NCBI GenBank assembly: GCA_003452655.1
Contig: DMNR01000421.1
Span: forward strand, 1 to 18,550
Source: Actinomycetota bacterium
GTDB lineage: Bacteria > Actinomycetota > Actinomycetes > S36-B12 > UBA10799
Reading direction: 5' to 3'
DNA: 18,550 nt
Shown here: piece after piece, positions 1-7,445 of the stretch
Layout: each line of letters starts with the position of its first letter
Numbering within the stretch: position 1 is the stretch's first letter
Made by a program: the position numbers and the translations under genes
The notes under the pieces: model-generated
The model's database searches: none
The model's input: only the letters and a program-made list of their open reading frames with translations
Told to the model about the DNA's origin: nothing

Positions 1-1418
1 AGGTCGAGCGGTGCGTGGAAGCCCTCCTGCGCCAACCGAACTTTGGTTGGATGCGGCCGTTCGTCGGTGATCCATCCAGTGTCGACGGCCGTCATCAAGA
101 TGCCATCTGTCTCAAGCATCTCTAGCGCACTCGTGCGCGTCAACATGTTGAGCGCGGCCTTCGCCATGTTCGTGTGCGGGTGACCGGGACCTTTGTACCG
201 GCGGCTGAACTGACCTTCCATCGCAGATACGTTGACGACGTATTTGCGGCGAGCTGACGATGCTGCCATTGCGGGGCGCAAGCGGCTGATCAGGATGAAG
301 GGTGCGGTCGAGTTCGCAAGTTGAACCTCAAGGAGTTCGAGTGCATCAACCTCGTGGACCATCTGCGTCCAACTGTTGGAGTCATGCAGATCGGGTAGCA
401 GTCCTCCGGCATCGATTGCGGTTTGATTGGCGAGTTTCGTCAGCGACGACGAACCACCGGCGAGCGCAGCCGCCGTCAGTTCCGCGGCCGTGATGTTCGC
501 AGGGGCCGGCTGGTTTCCGGTGACCGAGCCCATGAGGGCCATCGGATGGGCATCGGAAGTCCTGCCGAAGGTCACCACACTGGGCAGGTCGCCCTCGGGC
601 AACGGATCGGCTTCGGCTTCTGCCAGCAGCGAGTACGAACCGGGCGAACGCCGGACTGTCTGCGCCGCATTGTTGATGAGGATGTCCAGCGGCCCGCGGT
701 CCGCGACGGAATCAGCCAGCGCGACAACCTGGGCAGGATCACGCAGATCGATACCGACGATGTGGAGCCGGTGAATCCAGTCATCACTGTCCGGCATGGC
801 CTTAAATCGGCGGATCGCGTCGTTGGGGAATCGCGTCGTGATGGTCGTGTCGGCACCGTCGCGCAGGAGTCGAAGGGCGATGTACATGCCGATCTTCGCT
901 CGGCCCCCGGTGAGCAATGCGCGCCGCCCGTTCAGGTCAATCGACGCGTCGCGTCGGGACCGATTCTTAGCGGCACACTGCGGGCACATCTGGTGATAGA
1001 ACGCATCGACCATCGTGTACCGCTCCTTGCAGATGTAACAGGCCTGCGGTCGAATGAGCGTTCCGGCGGACGCGCCGTGAGTCTTGGAAACGATGGGCAA
1101 ACCTTGGGTTTCGTCGTCGATGCGATCTGGCGATCCAGTAGCGGTTGCGGCGATCACAGCGGTGTCGTTGGCCAGGACTTCTTGGCGTCGCTCCACCCGA
1201 CGGCGCTTGCGAACCGTCTTGAAAAGACCTGCAGTTGCGCGCTGAATGGCAATCGAATCTGGGTGCTCTACCGGAAGATCATTGAGTTGCTCGAACACCC
1301 GCAAACACGTCTGCAGGTCGGTCGGATCAATTCGGCGCTCGGACACCGGCAGAAGTCTAAGCTGCGGGCTCACGCGGTGGTCGCGGGCCAGGCACGGCGC
1401 GACGTCGCCTAACCTCAT
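1..1418 (-). CDS. Zinc-ribbon short-chain dehydrogenase/reductase (SDR), C-terminus cut by window edge
   Basis: Predicted NAD(P)-dependent oxidoreductase of the SDR superfamily; substrate unknown. 472 codons are visible and the C-terminus lies beyond base 1. A long N-terminal extension (about 1-160) contains a CxxC pair at C127/C130 and another at C145/C148, a likely zinc ribbon. The Rossmann domain starts near residue 163 with TGGRAKIG (cofactor glycine motif, 170-177), and has INNAA at 248-252 and NVSAM with Ser398. The usual YxxxK is altered: K420 is present in HTNMAK but the tyrosine position is Thr416. I recall similar HPHTNMAKAAL segments in other members of this long SDR group, so this is probably a family trait. 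The ATG at 1418 is chosen because GAGAGG lies 6 bases upstream; a GTG at 1373 is an alternative. It is divergent from the methyltransferase gene with 3 bases between start codons. Confidence 0.88.
   Translation of the reverse strand, partial: MRLGDVAPCLARDHRVSPQLRLLPVSERRIDPTDLQTCLRVFEQLNDLPVEHPDSIAIQRATAGLFKTVRKRRRVERRQEVLANDTAVIAATATGSPDRIDDETQGLPIVSKTHGASAGTLIRPQACYICKERYTMVDAFYHQMCPQCAAKNRSRRDASIDLNGRRALLTGGRAKIGMYIALRLLRDGADTTITTRFPNDAIRRFKAMPDSDDWIHRLHIVGIDLRDPAQVVALADSVADRGPLDILINNAAQTVRRSPGSYSLLAEAEADPLPEGDLPSVVTFGRTSDAHPMALMGSVTGNQPAPANITAAELTAAALAGGSSSLTKLANQTAIDAGGLLPDLHDSNSWTQMVHEVDALELLEVQLANSTAPFILISRLRPAMAASSARRKYVVNVSAMEGQFSRRYKGPGHPHTNMAKAALNMLTRTSALEMLETDGILMTAVDTGWITDERPHPTKVRLAQEGFHAPLD
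1410..1415 (+). promoter_or_regulatory. Putative -10 hexamer of a leaderless promoter
   Basis: TAACCT fits TANNNT and is followed by 6 bases and then the GTG start of the methyltransferase gene. No Shine-Dalgarno sequence is visible before that GTG. The hexamer lies inside the first codons of the divergent SDR gene. No convincing -35 was seen. Confidence 0.5.
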
Positions 1419-1421
1419 GCC

Positions 1422-2060
1422 GTGCCTCTCACACCAGAACTGATCCAGGTGGTCGCCGCGACGAAGGGCTTCCTCCCCGACATCGAGGCGGCAGCCCTCT
1501 TCGATGCTGCGATCACCGCCAGCCCCGGCGTCTGGCTCGAAGTCGGGACCTACTGCGGCAAGTCGACCGTGGTGCTCGGTGGTGCCGCCCGTGAAGTTGG
1601 GGCGACCGTGGTGACAGTCGACCATCACCGCGGATCCGAAGAGAACCAGGTCGGGTGGGAGTGGCACGACGAGACCCTCGTCGACCCCGATACTGGTCGT
1701 TTGGACACCCTCCCCTCGCTGCGCGCGACTTTGCGCCGCGCCGACCTCGAAGACGTGGTGAACCCGATTGTTGGAAGTACCCAGAGCGTTGGCCGGTGGT
1801 GGTCCACGCCGCTGCAGTTCTTGTTCCTCGACGGAAACCACACTGAGGACGTCGCCCAACACGACTACTCGGCGTTTGCCAAACATGTCGTGGGCGGGGG
1901 CATCTTGGCGGTCCACGATGTCTTTCCAGATCCGGCTGACGGCGGTCAACCGCCCTGGCACGTCGTCCAGCGGGCAGTTGATTCCGGAGCGTTCGAGCAG
2001 ACCTCAGTGACTGATTCACTGCGCATCCTGCGCAGAATCAATGGGGCGGAATTCAGCTAG
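1422..2060 (+). CDS. Class I SAM-dependent methyltransferase, Methyltransf_24 type
   Basis: 212-residue predicted cytoplasmic SAM-dependent methyltransferase. Motif I is LEVGTYCGKST (39-49), followed by an acidic strand end at VDHH (66-69), and later FLFLDGNHT and GGGILAVHDVF, which resemble the metal/substrate loop of Methyltransf_24 (sugar and small-molecule O-methyltransferases). This is family-level recognition; the substrate is not known. The GTG start is preferred because a TAACCT -10 lies exactly 6 bases upstream, suggesting a leaderless mRNA. It converges on the glycosyltransferase/methyltransferase/toroid operon and shares its CTAG stop region with the toroid gene, so it may act in the same pathway although it is on the opposite strand. 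Confidence 0.88.
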   Translation: MPLTPELIQVVAATKGFLPDIEAAALFDAAITASPGVWLEVGTYCGKSTVVLGGAAREVGATVVTVDHHRGSEENQVGWEWHDETLVDPDTGRLDTLPSLRATLRRADLEDVVNPIVGSTQSVGRWWSTPLQFLFLDGNHTEDVAQHDYSAFAKHVVGGGILAVHDVFPDPADGGQPPWHVVQRAVDSGAFEQTSVTDSLRILRRINGAEFS

Positions 2061-3169
2061 CCGCGAGCACGGGTTGCGCGCACTTTGGTATCAGTCACCG
2101 CAATCGTGAGGTCCTGACATCCGCAGCTCTGATCGGTGATCGCTAACCCAATCGGCAGCCCCTTGCCCACGAAGAGGTCCAACGTTGGACCCTCGGCGAG
2201 CGCGTCACACGCGAGCACTATGGCGGCGGCAGTCCAGGTTGACGCCTCGGGTGGCCAGAACTTGCCTTCGTCAACGACGATCCCAGTCCAGTACGACCCA
2301 TCCTCGCGGCGCAAACATTGAATGTCTGACAAGAGTTGCCGCGCTGGTTCCTCCTGCCCGTTGATGATCAGCGAGATAGCCAATTCGGCTGTTTCGGCAC
2401 CGGTCATCCAAGGTCGGTCCGCGACACAGCGAGCACCAAAATCGGTGATGATGAACTTGTCCCAGTCGCGAGCAAGCATCGCCGTTGCGGCCTGGCCGTG
2501 CAATGCCCCACCGAGCACTGGGTAGTACCAGTCCATCGAGAAGTTGCTCTTGTCCATGAATGCTTCCGGATGAGCAGCGACCGCGTGCTGCAAGCGCCCA
2601 GCCGCGATCTCCCACTCCGGCGCAGATTCGCCGAATAGGTCGGCGAGGGCGAGTCCACACCGCAGAGCCTGATACGTCGATGCGGATCCGGTCAGCAGCG
2701 AATTTGTGTGGACGTCGCCCTCCGGTGAACGCCCCCACGAAATTGCGCCGTTCTCCAGTTGCAGGTCGACCACAAAGTCCAGTGCTCGACGCACGAACGG
2801 CCACATCTCAACAGGCAGCGTGCTGTCAGCAGTCAGCGTCCACCACTGCCACACCCCGACGGCGATGTAGGCGCACTGATTCGAATCCACCGACGAGTCG
2901 ATGATTTCCAATTCGTCGTAGGACATTGCCCAGGAACCATCTGGCGCCTGGGTCTGCTTCAACCACTCGTAAGCGGCCCGAGCCTCGGCGAACCGGCCGC
3001 CCAAGGTCAGGGCCATCGCACATTCCACGTGATCCCACGCATCGGTGTGGCCGTCCGGCCACGGCAGCGATCCGGTCGGTTGCTGTGCGGCGGCAATCGC
3101 GTCGACGGTGGCCTGCAACTCCTGCGCACTCAGCAGCCCGGGAACCGACCGAAGTTCAGGCTGCCGCAT
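2057..3169 (-). CDS. Alpha/alpha-toroid protein, 'prenyltransferase'-like
   Basis: About 370 residues with no signal peptide or membrane segment. Repeated helical units carry Gly-Ser-Trp or Gly-aromatic turns (TGSLPW, DGSWAM, NGAISW, DGSYWTG), typical of alpha/alpha barrels such as prenyltransferase/squalene-cyclase repeats or six-hairpin glycosidases. I recall similar actinobacterial proteins being called 'prenyltransferase' beside a GT4 and a methyltransferase. I see no DxDD or DDxxD motif, so prenyl transfer is not supported by sequence; a glycan-processing role is equally possible. It is the last gene of a three-gene operon. ATG 3169 is preferred because GGTGG lies 6 bases before it, giving a 14-base overlap with the upstream gene; ATG 3175 is the alternative. 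The stop codon shares CTAG with the convergent methyltransferase. Confidence 0.85.
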   Translation of the reverse strand: MRQPELRSVPGLLSAQELQATVDAIAAAQQPTGSLPWPDGHTDAWDHVECAMALTLGGRFAEARAAYEWLKQTQAPDGSWAMSYDELEIIDSSVDSNQCAYIAVGVWQWWTLTADSTLPVEMWPFVRRALDFVVDLQLENGAISWGRSPEGDVHTNSLLTGSASTYQALRCGLALADLFGESAPEWEIAAGRLQHAVAAHPEAFMDKSNFSMDWYYPVLGGALHGQAATAMLARDWDKFIITDFGARCVADRPWMTGAETAELAISLIINGQEEPARQLLSDIQCLRREDGSYWTGIVVDEGKFWPPEASTWTAAAIVLACDALAEGPTLDLFVGKGLPIGLAITDQSCGCQDLTIAVTDTKVRATRARG

Positions 3170-3890
3170 GAGCATCCACCGTCGGTTTCTGCAGGTAGAC
3201 CACGTAACTCTTACCGATCAAAGGATTCAATGACCGTTCAGCAATCCGCGTGAGTTTGGGTGCGCTCATCATGTCCCAGACCAAAACGCGGTGGTAGGCC
3301 TTCACGAGCGGGTTGTCGTCGTTGTCGACGCCGACCGCGCACTTGAGCCACCAGTAGGGCGCATGCAGCCCGTGAGCATGATGTTCGCCGATCGGTTGCA
3401 GGCCGGTTTCCGTAAGCCGTTCCTTGAGCAGATCACCCCGATAGATCCGGACGTGACCACCTTCGACTTCGTGGTATTCGTCTGACAACGCCCAGCAGAG
3501 CTTCTCCGGCAACCAGCGCGGAACCGAGACGGCGATGATTCCGCCTGGTTTAAGCACTCGGGTCAGTTCCGCCATGGCAGTTGTGTCTTCTGGCAAGTGC
3601 TCCATCACCTCGGCAGCGATGATGCGGTCGAACGACTCATCATCGAACGGCAGCGAATACGCATTGCCCCGAACAGCCGACGCCGACGCCCCGGCAGGAG
3701 CCTCACCGGCGGCTGCCATCGCCTCAAACATCACCGCGACGTCGCGTAGCTCGTCAGCATCCATGTCGAGCGCAACGACATCGGCACCGCGTCGATACAA
3801 CGCAAATGCGTGACGTCCAGCTCCACATCCCATGTCGAGGACGCGGTCCCCGGCAGTGACTGGGAAACGATCGAAATCAACGGTGAGCAT
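3156..3890 (-). CDS. Class I SAM-dependent methyltransferase (Methyltransf_11 type)
   Basis: 244-residue predicted soluble SAM-dependent methyltransferase. Motif I is VLDMGCGAGRH (17-27), the acidic strand-2 end is VVALDMD with Asp42, and further motifs are FDRIIAAEVMEHL and RVLKPGGIIAVSVP, the standard arrangement of ubiquinone/UbiE-like methyltransferases. The acceptor is unknown. The frame is open further upstream to 3965, but the start at 3890 is strongly supported: AAGGAGG ends 3 bases before the ATG, and residue 1 begins the domain. The start lies inside the end of the glycosyltransferase gene (14-base overlap), so translation is probably coupled. It is the middle gene of the GT4-methyltransferase-toroid operon, which suggests methylation of a glycosylated product. 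Confidence 0.92.
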   Translation of the reverse strand: MLTVDFDRFPVTAGDRVLDMGCGAGRHAFALYRRGADVVALDMDADELRDVAVMFEAMAAAGEAPAGASASAVRGNAYSLPFDDESFDRIIAAEVMEHLPEDTTAMAELTRVLKPGGIIAVSVPRWLPEKLCWALSDEYHEVEGGHVRIYRGDLLKERLTETGLQPIGEHHAHGLHAPYWWLKCAVGVDNDDNPLVKAYHRVLVWDMMSAPKLTRIAERSLNPLIGKSYVVYLQKPTVDAHAAA

Positions 3891-5205
3891 GTTCCTCCTT
3901 GGCGCGTTCGGAAGCCTTCGCCAGACACTGTCGATACCAGTCGGCCGTGCGCGCGGCGACGACACTCCAGGTGTAGTTCTCTATGACGCGTGCTCTGCCA
4001 GCAGCGCCAATCCGGGCAGCAAGCTCATCGTCGTCAAGGAGCCGCCCCAGGGCGACTGCGAGGGCCTGCGGATCTCCAGGCTCGACCCGTAACACCGCTT
4101 CTCCATCAGGTCCGACGACCTCTGGCAGTGCGCCCGCGTTAGTCGCGACGAGTGGTGTGGCGCAGGCCATCAACTCAACGGCGGGCAGACTGAAACCTTC
4201 ATAGAGACTCGGCACCACGGCAACTTGGGCTGATCCGAAAATCTCAACTAGTTCGGCCTCAGCGACATCACTAACGAACTCAACTGCGTCGTGGAGATCA
4301 AGGCGGTCGAGCGTCTCCTCCGTGGCACCACCCTTGCGCAGTGAACCTACGACCACGAGGTGGACATCGCGTTCGGTCCGCAGCTTGGCCAATGCCTCAA
4401 GCAGCGGGACGAGACCTTTCAACGGCACGTCCGCGCTAGCGGTGGTCACGATCCGGCCAGGAATCCGAGGTTTGGTCGGCGGTACGAAAACGTCGTGCTC
4501 GACGCCAAGGGGAACGACGGTCACACGATCGCGGTCGACACCAAACGAGGATGCAATGTCGCGCCCTGACGATTCACTGACGGTCAGGATTTCCGGTAAT
4601 CGCTGCGCCACCCGCTTTTGCATTCGCAGGAACGAGTACCAGCGATGGATCATGAAGCGCTTCCGCAAAGATGCGTTGGCTAACTCAAGGGACTTGTCAA
4701 CGGTGATCGGGTGGTGGATGGTTGCGACCACTGGCATGCCCGGCCGATCCATGAACAACATTCCGTAGCCCAGCGTCTGGTTGTCATGCACGATGTCTGG
4801 CCGCTGATCGGCAGGGCGCTTCTCCAGGAGTCGGCGGGCCCGCAGGCTGAACGTCAACGGTTCAGGGAACGATCCCGTGCACACAGACAGGAATTCGTAC
4901 ACGTCGATCGGCGATCTAAATTCGCGCACTTTGGGAACACGGAAAGGGTCAGGTTCGCGGTAAAGGTCCAAACTTGGCACCTGCGTCAGCGTCGGCCCGG
5001 CATCTAGTTCCGGGTAGGGCGGACCGCTGATTACCTCGACCTCGTGACCAAGGGCGGCCAGTTCGCGAGATAGGTGACGTACATAGATGCCTTGGCCTCC
5101 GCTGTGCGCCTTGCTCCGATAGGACAGCAGGGCGATCCGCAATGGTCGATCCGCAGTTGCAGACGATCCAGCCTGACCTTCGCTGATTTGCTGGTCGCGC
5201 AACAT
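3877..5205 (-). CDS. GT4-family glycosyltransferase
   Basis: 442-residue GT-B-fold retaining glycosyltransferase of family GT4. The N-terminal domain begins near residue 22 (LRIALLSYRS) with a glycine-rich acceptor-side loop HSGGQGIYVRHL (34-45). The C-terminal domain has the donor-site E-x7-E motif at Glu336/Glu344 (YEGFSLPAVE), which binds a nucleotide-sugar, and Lys263 in DVPLKGL is in the usual phosphate-contact position. No signal peptide or membrane helix is visible, so it is cytosolic or peripheral. The ATG at 5205 has GAGGAG very close upstream; a TTG one codon later would have more normal spacing. It is the first gene of a tight minus-strand operon with a methyltransferase and a toroid protein. 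Sugar and acceptor are unknown. Confidence 0.92.
   Translation of the reverse strand: MLRDQQISEGQAGSSATADRPLRIALLSYRSKAHSGGQGIYVRHLSRELAALGHEVEVISGPPYPELDAGPTLTQVPSLDLYREPDPFRVPKVREFRSPIDVYEFLSVCTGSFPEPLTFSLRARRLLEKRPADQRPDIVHDNQTLGYGMLFMDRPGMPVVATIHHPITVDKSLELANASLRKRFMIHRWYSFLRMQKRVAQRLPEILTVSESSGRDIASSFGVDRDRVTVVPLGVEHDVFVPPTKPRIPGRIVTTASADVPLKGLVPLLEALAKLRTERDVHLVVVGSLRKGGATEETLDRLDLHDAVEFVSDVAEAELVEIFGSAQVAVVPSLYEGFSLPAVELMACATPLVATNAGALPEVVGPDGEAVLRVEPGDPQALAVALGRLLDDDELAARIGAAGRARVIENYTWSVVAARTADWYRQCLAKASERAKEEHAHR
3894..3900 (-). promoter_or_regulatory. Shine-Dalgarno site inside glycosyltransferase gene, fixes methyltransferase start
   Basis: AAGGAGG on the minus strand, 3 bases before the methyltransferase ATG at 3890. 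It lies within the last codons of the glycosyltransferase gene and rules out the longer upstream reading of the methyltransferase. Confidence 0.75.
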
Positions 5206-5344
5206 TGCTCCTCTTGGTGCACACGCTCATTGAGTCGGCGCATACGTTTCGCGGCGGTCGCCACGTGGACTTGTCCGCTAAGGGTACGCGGGTGCCGTCG
5301 ACACGGTTCGGGCAATTGGGAAAGCAAGCGAATCGGCGATACTC

Positions 5345-5362
5345 GCCCGACTGTGATCGGGC
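5345..5362. promoter_or_regulatory. Perfect inverted repeat, possible operator
   Basis: GCCCGA, 6 bases, TCGGGC: a perfect 6-bp dyad in the 260-base gap between the divergent glycosyltransferase operon and protease gene. The gap otherwise holds the promoters of both sides and no coding sequence I can support. The dyad could bind a dimeric regulator, but short GC-rich dyads also occur by chance. Confidence 0.25.
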
Positions 5363-5453
5363 ACCGTGCGCGGTCGTCAGCAGCTCACTTCGAAGCCGTG
5401 ACCCGTTCGGAGGGTTTATTCGGGCTGGCCCCGCTGAAGCCCCGTCGCGAGCC

Positions 5454-5459
5454 TAGGCT
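5454..5459 (+). promoter_or_regulatory. Putative -10 hexamer of a leaderless promoter
   Basis: TAGGCT (TANNNT) followed by 6 bases and then the GTG start of the protease gene. This is the same spacing as before four other genes in the window. No Shine-Dalgarno sequence is present. Confidence 0.55.
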
Positions 5460-5465
5460 GAGCAA

Positions 5466-6302
5466 GTGAGATCAGGACGCAGTGTTGCGGCGCTGATCTC
5501 CAGCGTGCTCGCTGCTCTCCTGCTGGTCGTGGCAATCCCAGTCTCGGCCAATGCCACAACCGCAGATCGTCCCTCGATCCGCGTAGTGGGTGGCATAGAA
5601 GTTGATCAATTAAAGACCGCTACGCCTTGGTTCGCAGCACTCGACCTTCGTTTCCGAACCGGATGGGCCTCCTGCGGAGCAAGCGTGATCGGTTCTCGCT
5701 GGCTGTTGACCGCCGCACATTGCGTGAAGGACGGCAGCGATAGCGCCGGCGTCGCGCGCAGTGGCGCATACGTCAATCCGGCAAGCACCAGCAATCCCGG
5801 CCCGCGCATCAAGTTCTCCAAGATCTACGTGCACCCGAAGTTCAGCCTCCGAACGATGAAGAACGATCTTGCACTGATAAAGACTCGTACGAAGATCAGC
5901 ACACCGAAGATTCGCTTCGCGGCCGCTGGTCATTCACCCGCATTGGGAACGGCACTTGAGGTATTCGGTTATGGCAGCACCCGGCAAGGAAGTCAGAAGC
6001 TTGCGACCAGCCTTCGCACTGCCGAACTTGCTGACCTCGCCGGATCAACCGGCGCTTGTGGCCGCTACGGGTCGGACTACAAGAGCAAGTACATGCTGTG
6101 CGCGGGACTACCCGACGGAAGCAAGGACGCCTGCCAAGGCGACAGCGGTGGGCCACTGGCGACGGGTGCGACCGTTCCGGTCCAGGTTGGCATCGTGAGC
6201 TGGGGCGCACGATGTGGCTCCGCCCGCTACCCGGGTGTCTACACACGCGTGTCGACGTACGCGAAGCTCATCACGAAGGTCACCGGAATCAGACCAGCTT
6301 GA
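5466..6302 (+). CDS. Secreted trypsin-like serine protease (S1 family)
   Basis: 278-residue exported endopeptidase. A Sec signal peptide covers residues 1-30 (hydrophobic core, cleavage after SANA). A short propeptide ends at Arg39, before VVGG, the mature N-terminus that forms the activating salt bridge after tryptic cleavage. The catalytic triad is His85 (TAAHC), Asp134 (NDLALI) and Ser227 (GDSGGP). Asp221, six residues before the serine, is the S1-pocket acid, predicting cleavage after Arg or Lys. Cysteines at 70/86, 198/212 and 223 with a partner near the SWGARCG segment fit chymotrypsin-fold disulfides. The length is that of a single-domain bacterial trypsin. The GTG start is leaderless-type. 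The next gene downstream is another exported hydrolase with its own promoter. Confidence 0.95.
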   Translation: MRSGRSVAALISSVLAALLLVVAIPVSANATTADRPSIRVVGGIEVDQLKTATPWFAALDLRFRTGWASCGASVIGSRWLLTAAHCVKDGSDSAGVARSGAYVNPASTSNPGPRIKFSKIYVHPKFSLRTMKNDLALIKTRTKISTPKIRFAAAGHSPALGTALEVFGYGSTRQGSQKLATSLRTAELADLAGSTGACGRYGSDYKSKYMLCAGLPDGSKDACQGDSGGPLATGATVPVQVGIVSWGARCGSARYPGVYTRVSTYAKLITKVTGIRPA

Positions 6303-6362
6303 CCTCACGGGTGCAGTCCGATCACTGCGTTGGTCCCCGCCACAAATCAGCAACCTGTGCCA

Positions 6363-6368
6363 TACCCT
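6363..6368 (+). promoter_or_regulatory. Putative -10 hexamer of a leaderless promoter
   Basis: TACCCT followed by exactly 6 bases and then ATG at 6375. This fixes the lipoprotein start at 6375 rather than the in-frame upstream GTG at 6330, and places the signal peptide at the very N-terminus. Confidence 0.55.
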
Positions 6369-6374
6369 GACGCC

Positions 6375-7445
6375 ATGATGTCCCCGCTGGCGCGATCGCT
6401 TGCCGTAATCACTGTCGCTGCCACCACCGCTGCAACGCTCGTCGCCTGCGGTTCGGCGGCAAGTCCGAAGCCAAGCGACTCATCCGGATCCAGCGGGCGC
6501 GCAGTGGTGTTGGTGTCAGGATTGGCAACGCAGACTCCGTACACGACTCCGAACTCCGCATGCGTGGAAGGTTTGGCCGCGGGCAACTCGGTGACCGCAC
6601 TGCGAGCGAGCCTGCGAGCGGCAGGCAACCGGGTGTACACGGCCCCTGCCCAGAGCGGCCCCGGAGAGGTAGCGGAAACGGGCGGCTTTGGGCCGTCAAC
6701 GAAATGCCCGGATCCGCTCCCCGCGAGCATGACGATCGACACGACTGGGTCGATCAACGATGGCGGCCAGAACCTCTCCACGTTCCTTACTTACCTGAAC
6801 ACGGCGTTTGGCATCACCAAGGTGGATCTGGTCGGTCACTCAATGGGTGGGCTATTCGCGCGCTCTGCAATCAAGACCTTGAAGGACTCATCGTCGCCGG
6901 TGACGATCAGGTCGCTGACCACGCTGAGTTCACCGTGGACGGGTACATATCCGGCCGACTACGCCACTGGGAAGCTGCCAATCTCAGCGTGCCTCAACCA
7001 ACCTCAGTGCGTGCAGGTCCTCAACGGCTACAAGAAGCTCGCACAAGAAGAGGGTCCGCGTGGCGCGGCATCTGTGATTTCGACAGAAGCGCTTCAGGGT
7101 CCATCCGGCTGGAATTCGCGGCAAGCAGGCGCGTTGTCGGGCATACCTGTGACGCTCATCGGCGGCAACTACTTCACGCGACCAGGAGGCATCCCTGCGG
7201 TATGGCCCAACGACGCGATCGTCGCACTCGACAGTGCCCTTGCCACGAATCTTCCCGACGCCGCAATTCCTCATCGGTCCTGCCTGACCCGACCCGACGT
7301 TCACACCATCGCGTTGGCTGACGAATTCAAGCTCACCTGGGAGAGTGCGATTACCTGGGATCCTGTCGTGCTGGGGGCCGTAAACGATGCAGTCAAGAAT
7401 GCGGACACCGCCTTGAGCAAGCCCAACCGCCAGGGCTGTCCCTAG
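6375..7445 (+). CDS. Alpha/beta-hydrolase lipoprotein, lipase/esterase-like
   Basis: 356 residues. A lipoprotein signal peptide ends at lipobox LVAC with Cys25, so the protein is probably anchored on the outer face of the membrane, followed by a Ser/Pro/Gly-rich tether. The hydrolase domain has an oxyanion-side VVLVSGL near 44-50, the nucleophile elbow GHSMGG with Ser156, a probable acid Asp280 (PNDAIV) and a probable base His310 (DVHTIAL), as in bacterial triacylglycerol lipases and related esterases. Substrate is inferred only from the family. Paired cysteines (63/111, 206/212) suggest extracytoplasmic disulfides. It follows the protease gene by 72 bases with its own predicted promoter, and its stop overlaps that of the convergent UvrA2-like gene in a shared CTAG. 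Confidence 0.88.
   Translation: MMSPLARSLAVITVAATTAATLVACGSAASPKPSDSSGSSGRAVVLVSGLATQTPYTTPNSACVEGLAAGNSVTALRASLRAAGNRVYTAPAQSGPGEVAETGGFGPSTKCPDPLPASMTIDTTGSINDGGQNLSTFLTYLNTAFGITKVDLVGHSMGGLFARSAIKTLKDSSSPVTIRSLTTLSSPWTGTYPADYATGKLPISACLNQPQCVQVLNGYKKLAQEEGPRGAASVISTEALQGPSGWNSRQAGALSGIPVTLIGGNYFTRPGGIPAVWPNDAIVALDSALATNLPDAAIPHRSCLTRPDVHTIALADEFKLTWESAITWDPVVLGAVNDAVKNADTALSKPNRQGCP

Noticed and set aside
423..1412. Long plus-strand ORF of 329 codons
   Set aside because: It is antisense to the SDR gene, whose minus-strand reading shows zinc-ribbon and Rossmann motifs; the plus translation is Arg-rich with no domain.
3891..3965. Longer N-terminus for the methyltransferase
   Set aside because: The upstream codons lie inside the glycosyltransferase gene, and the strong AAGGAGG site supports ATG 3890.
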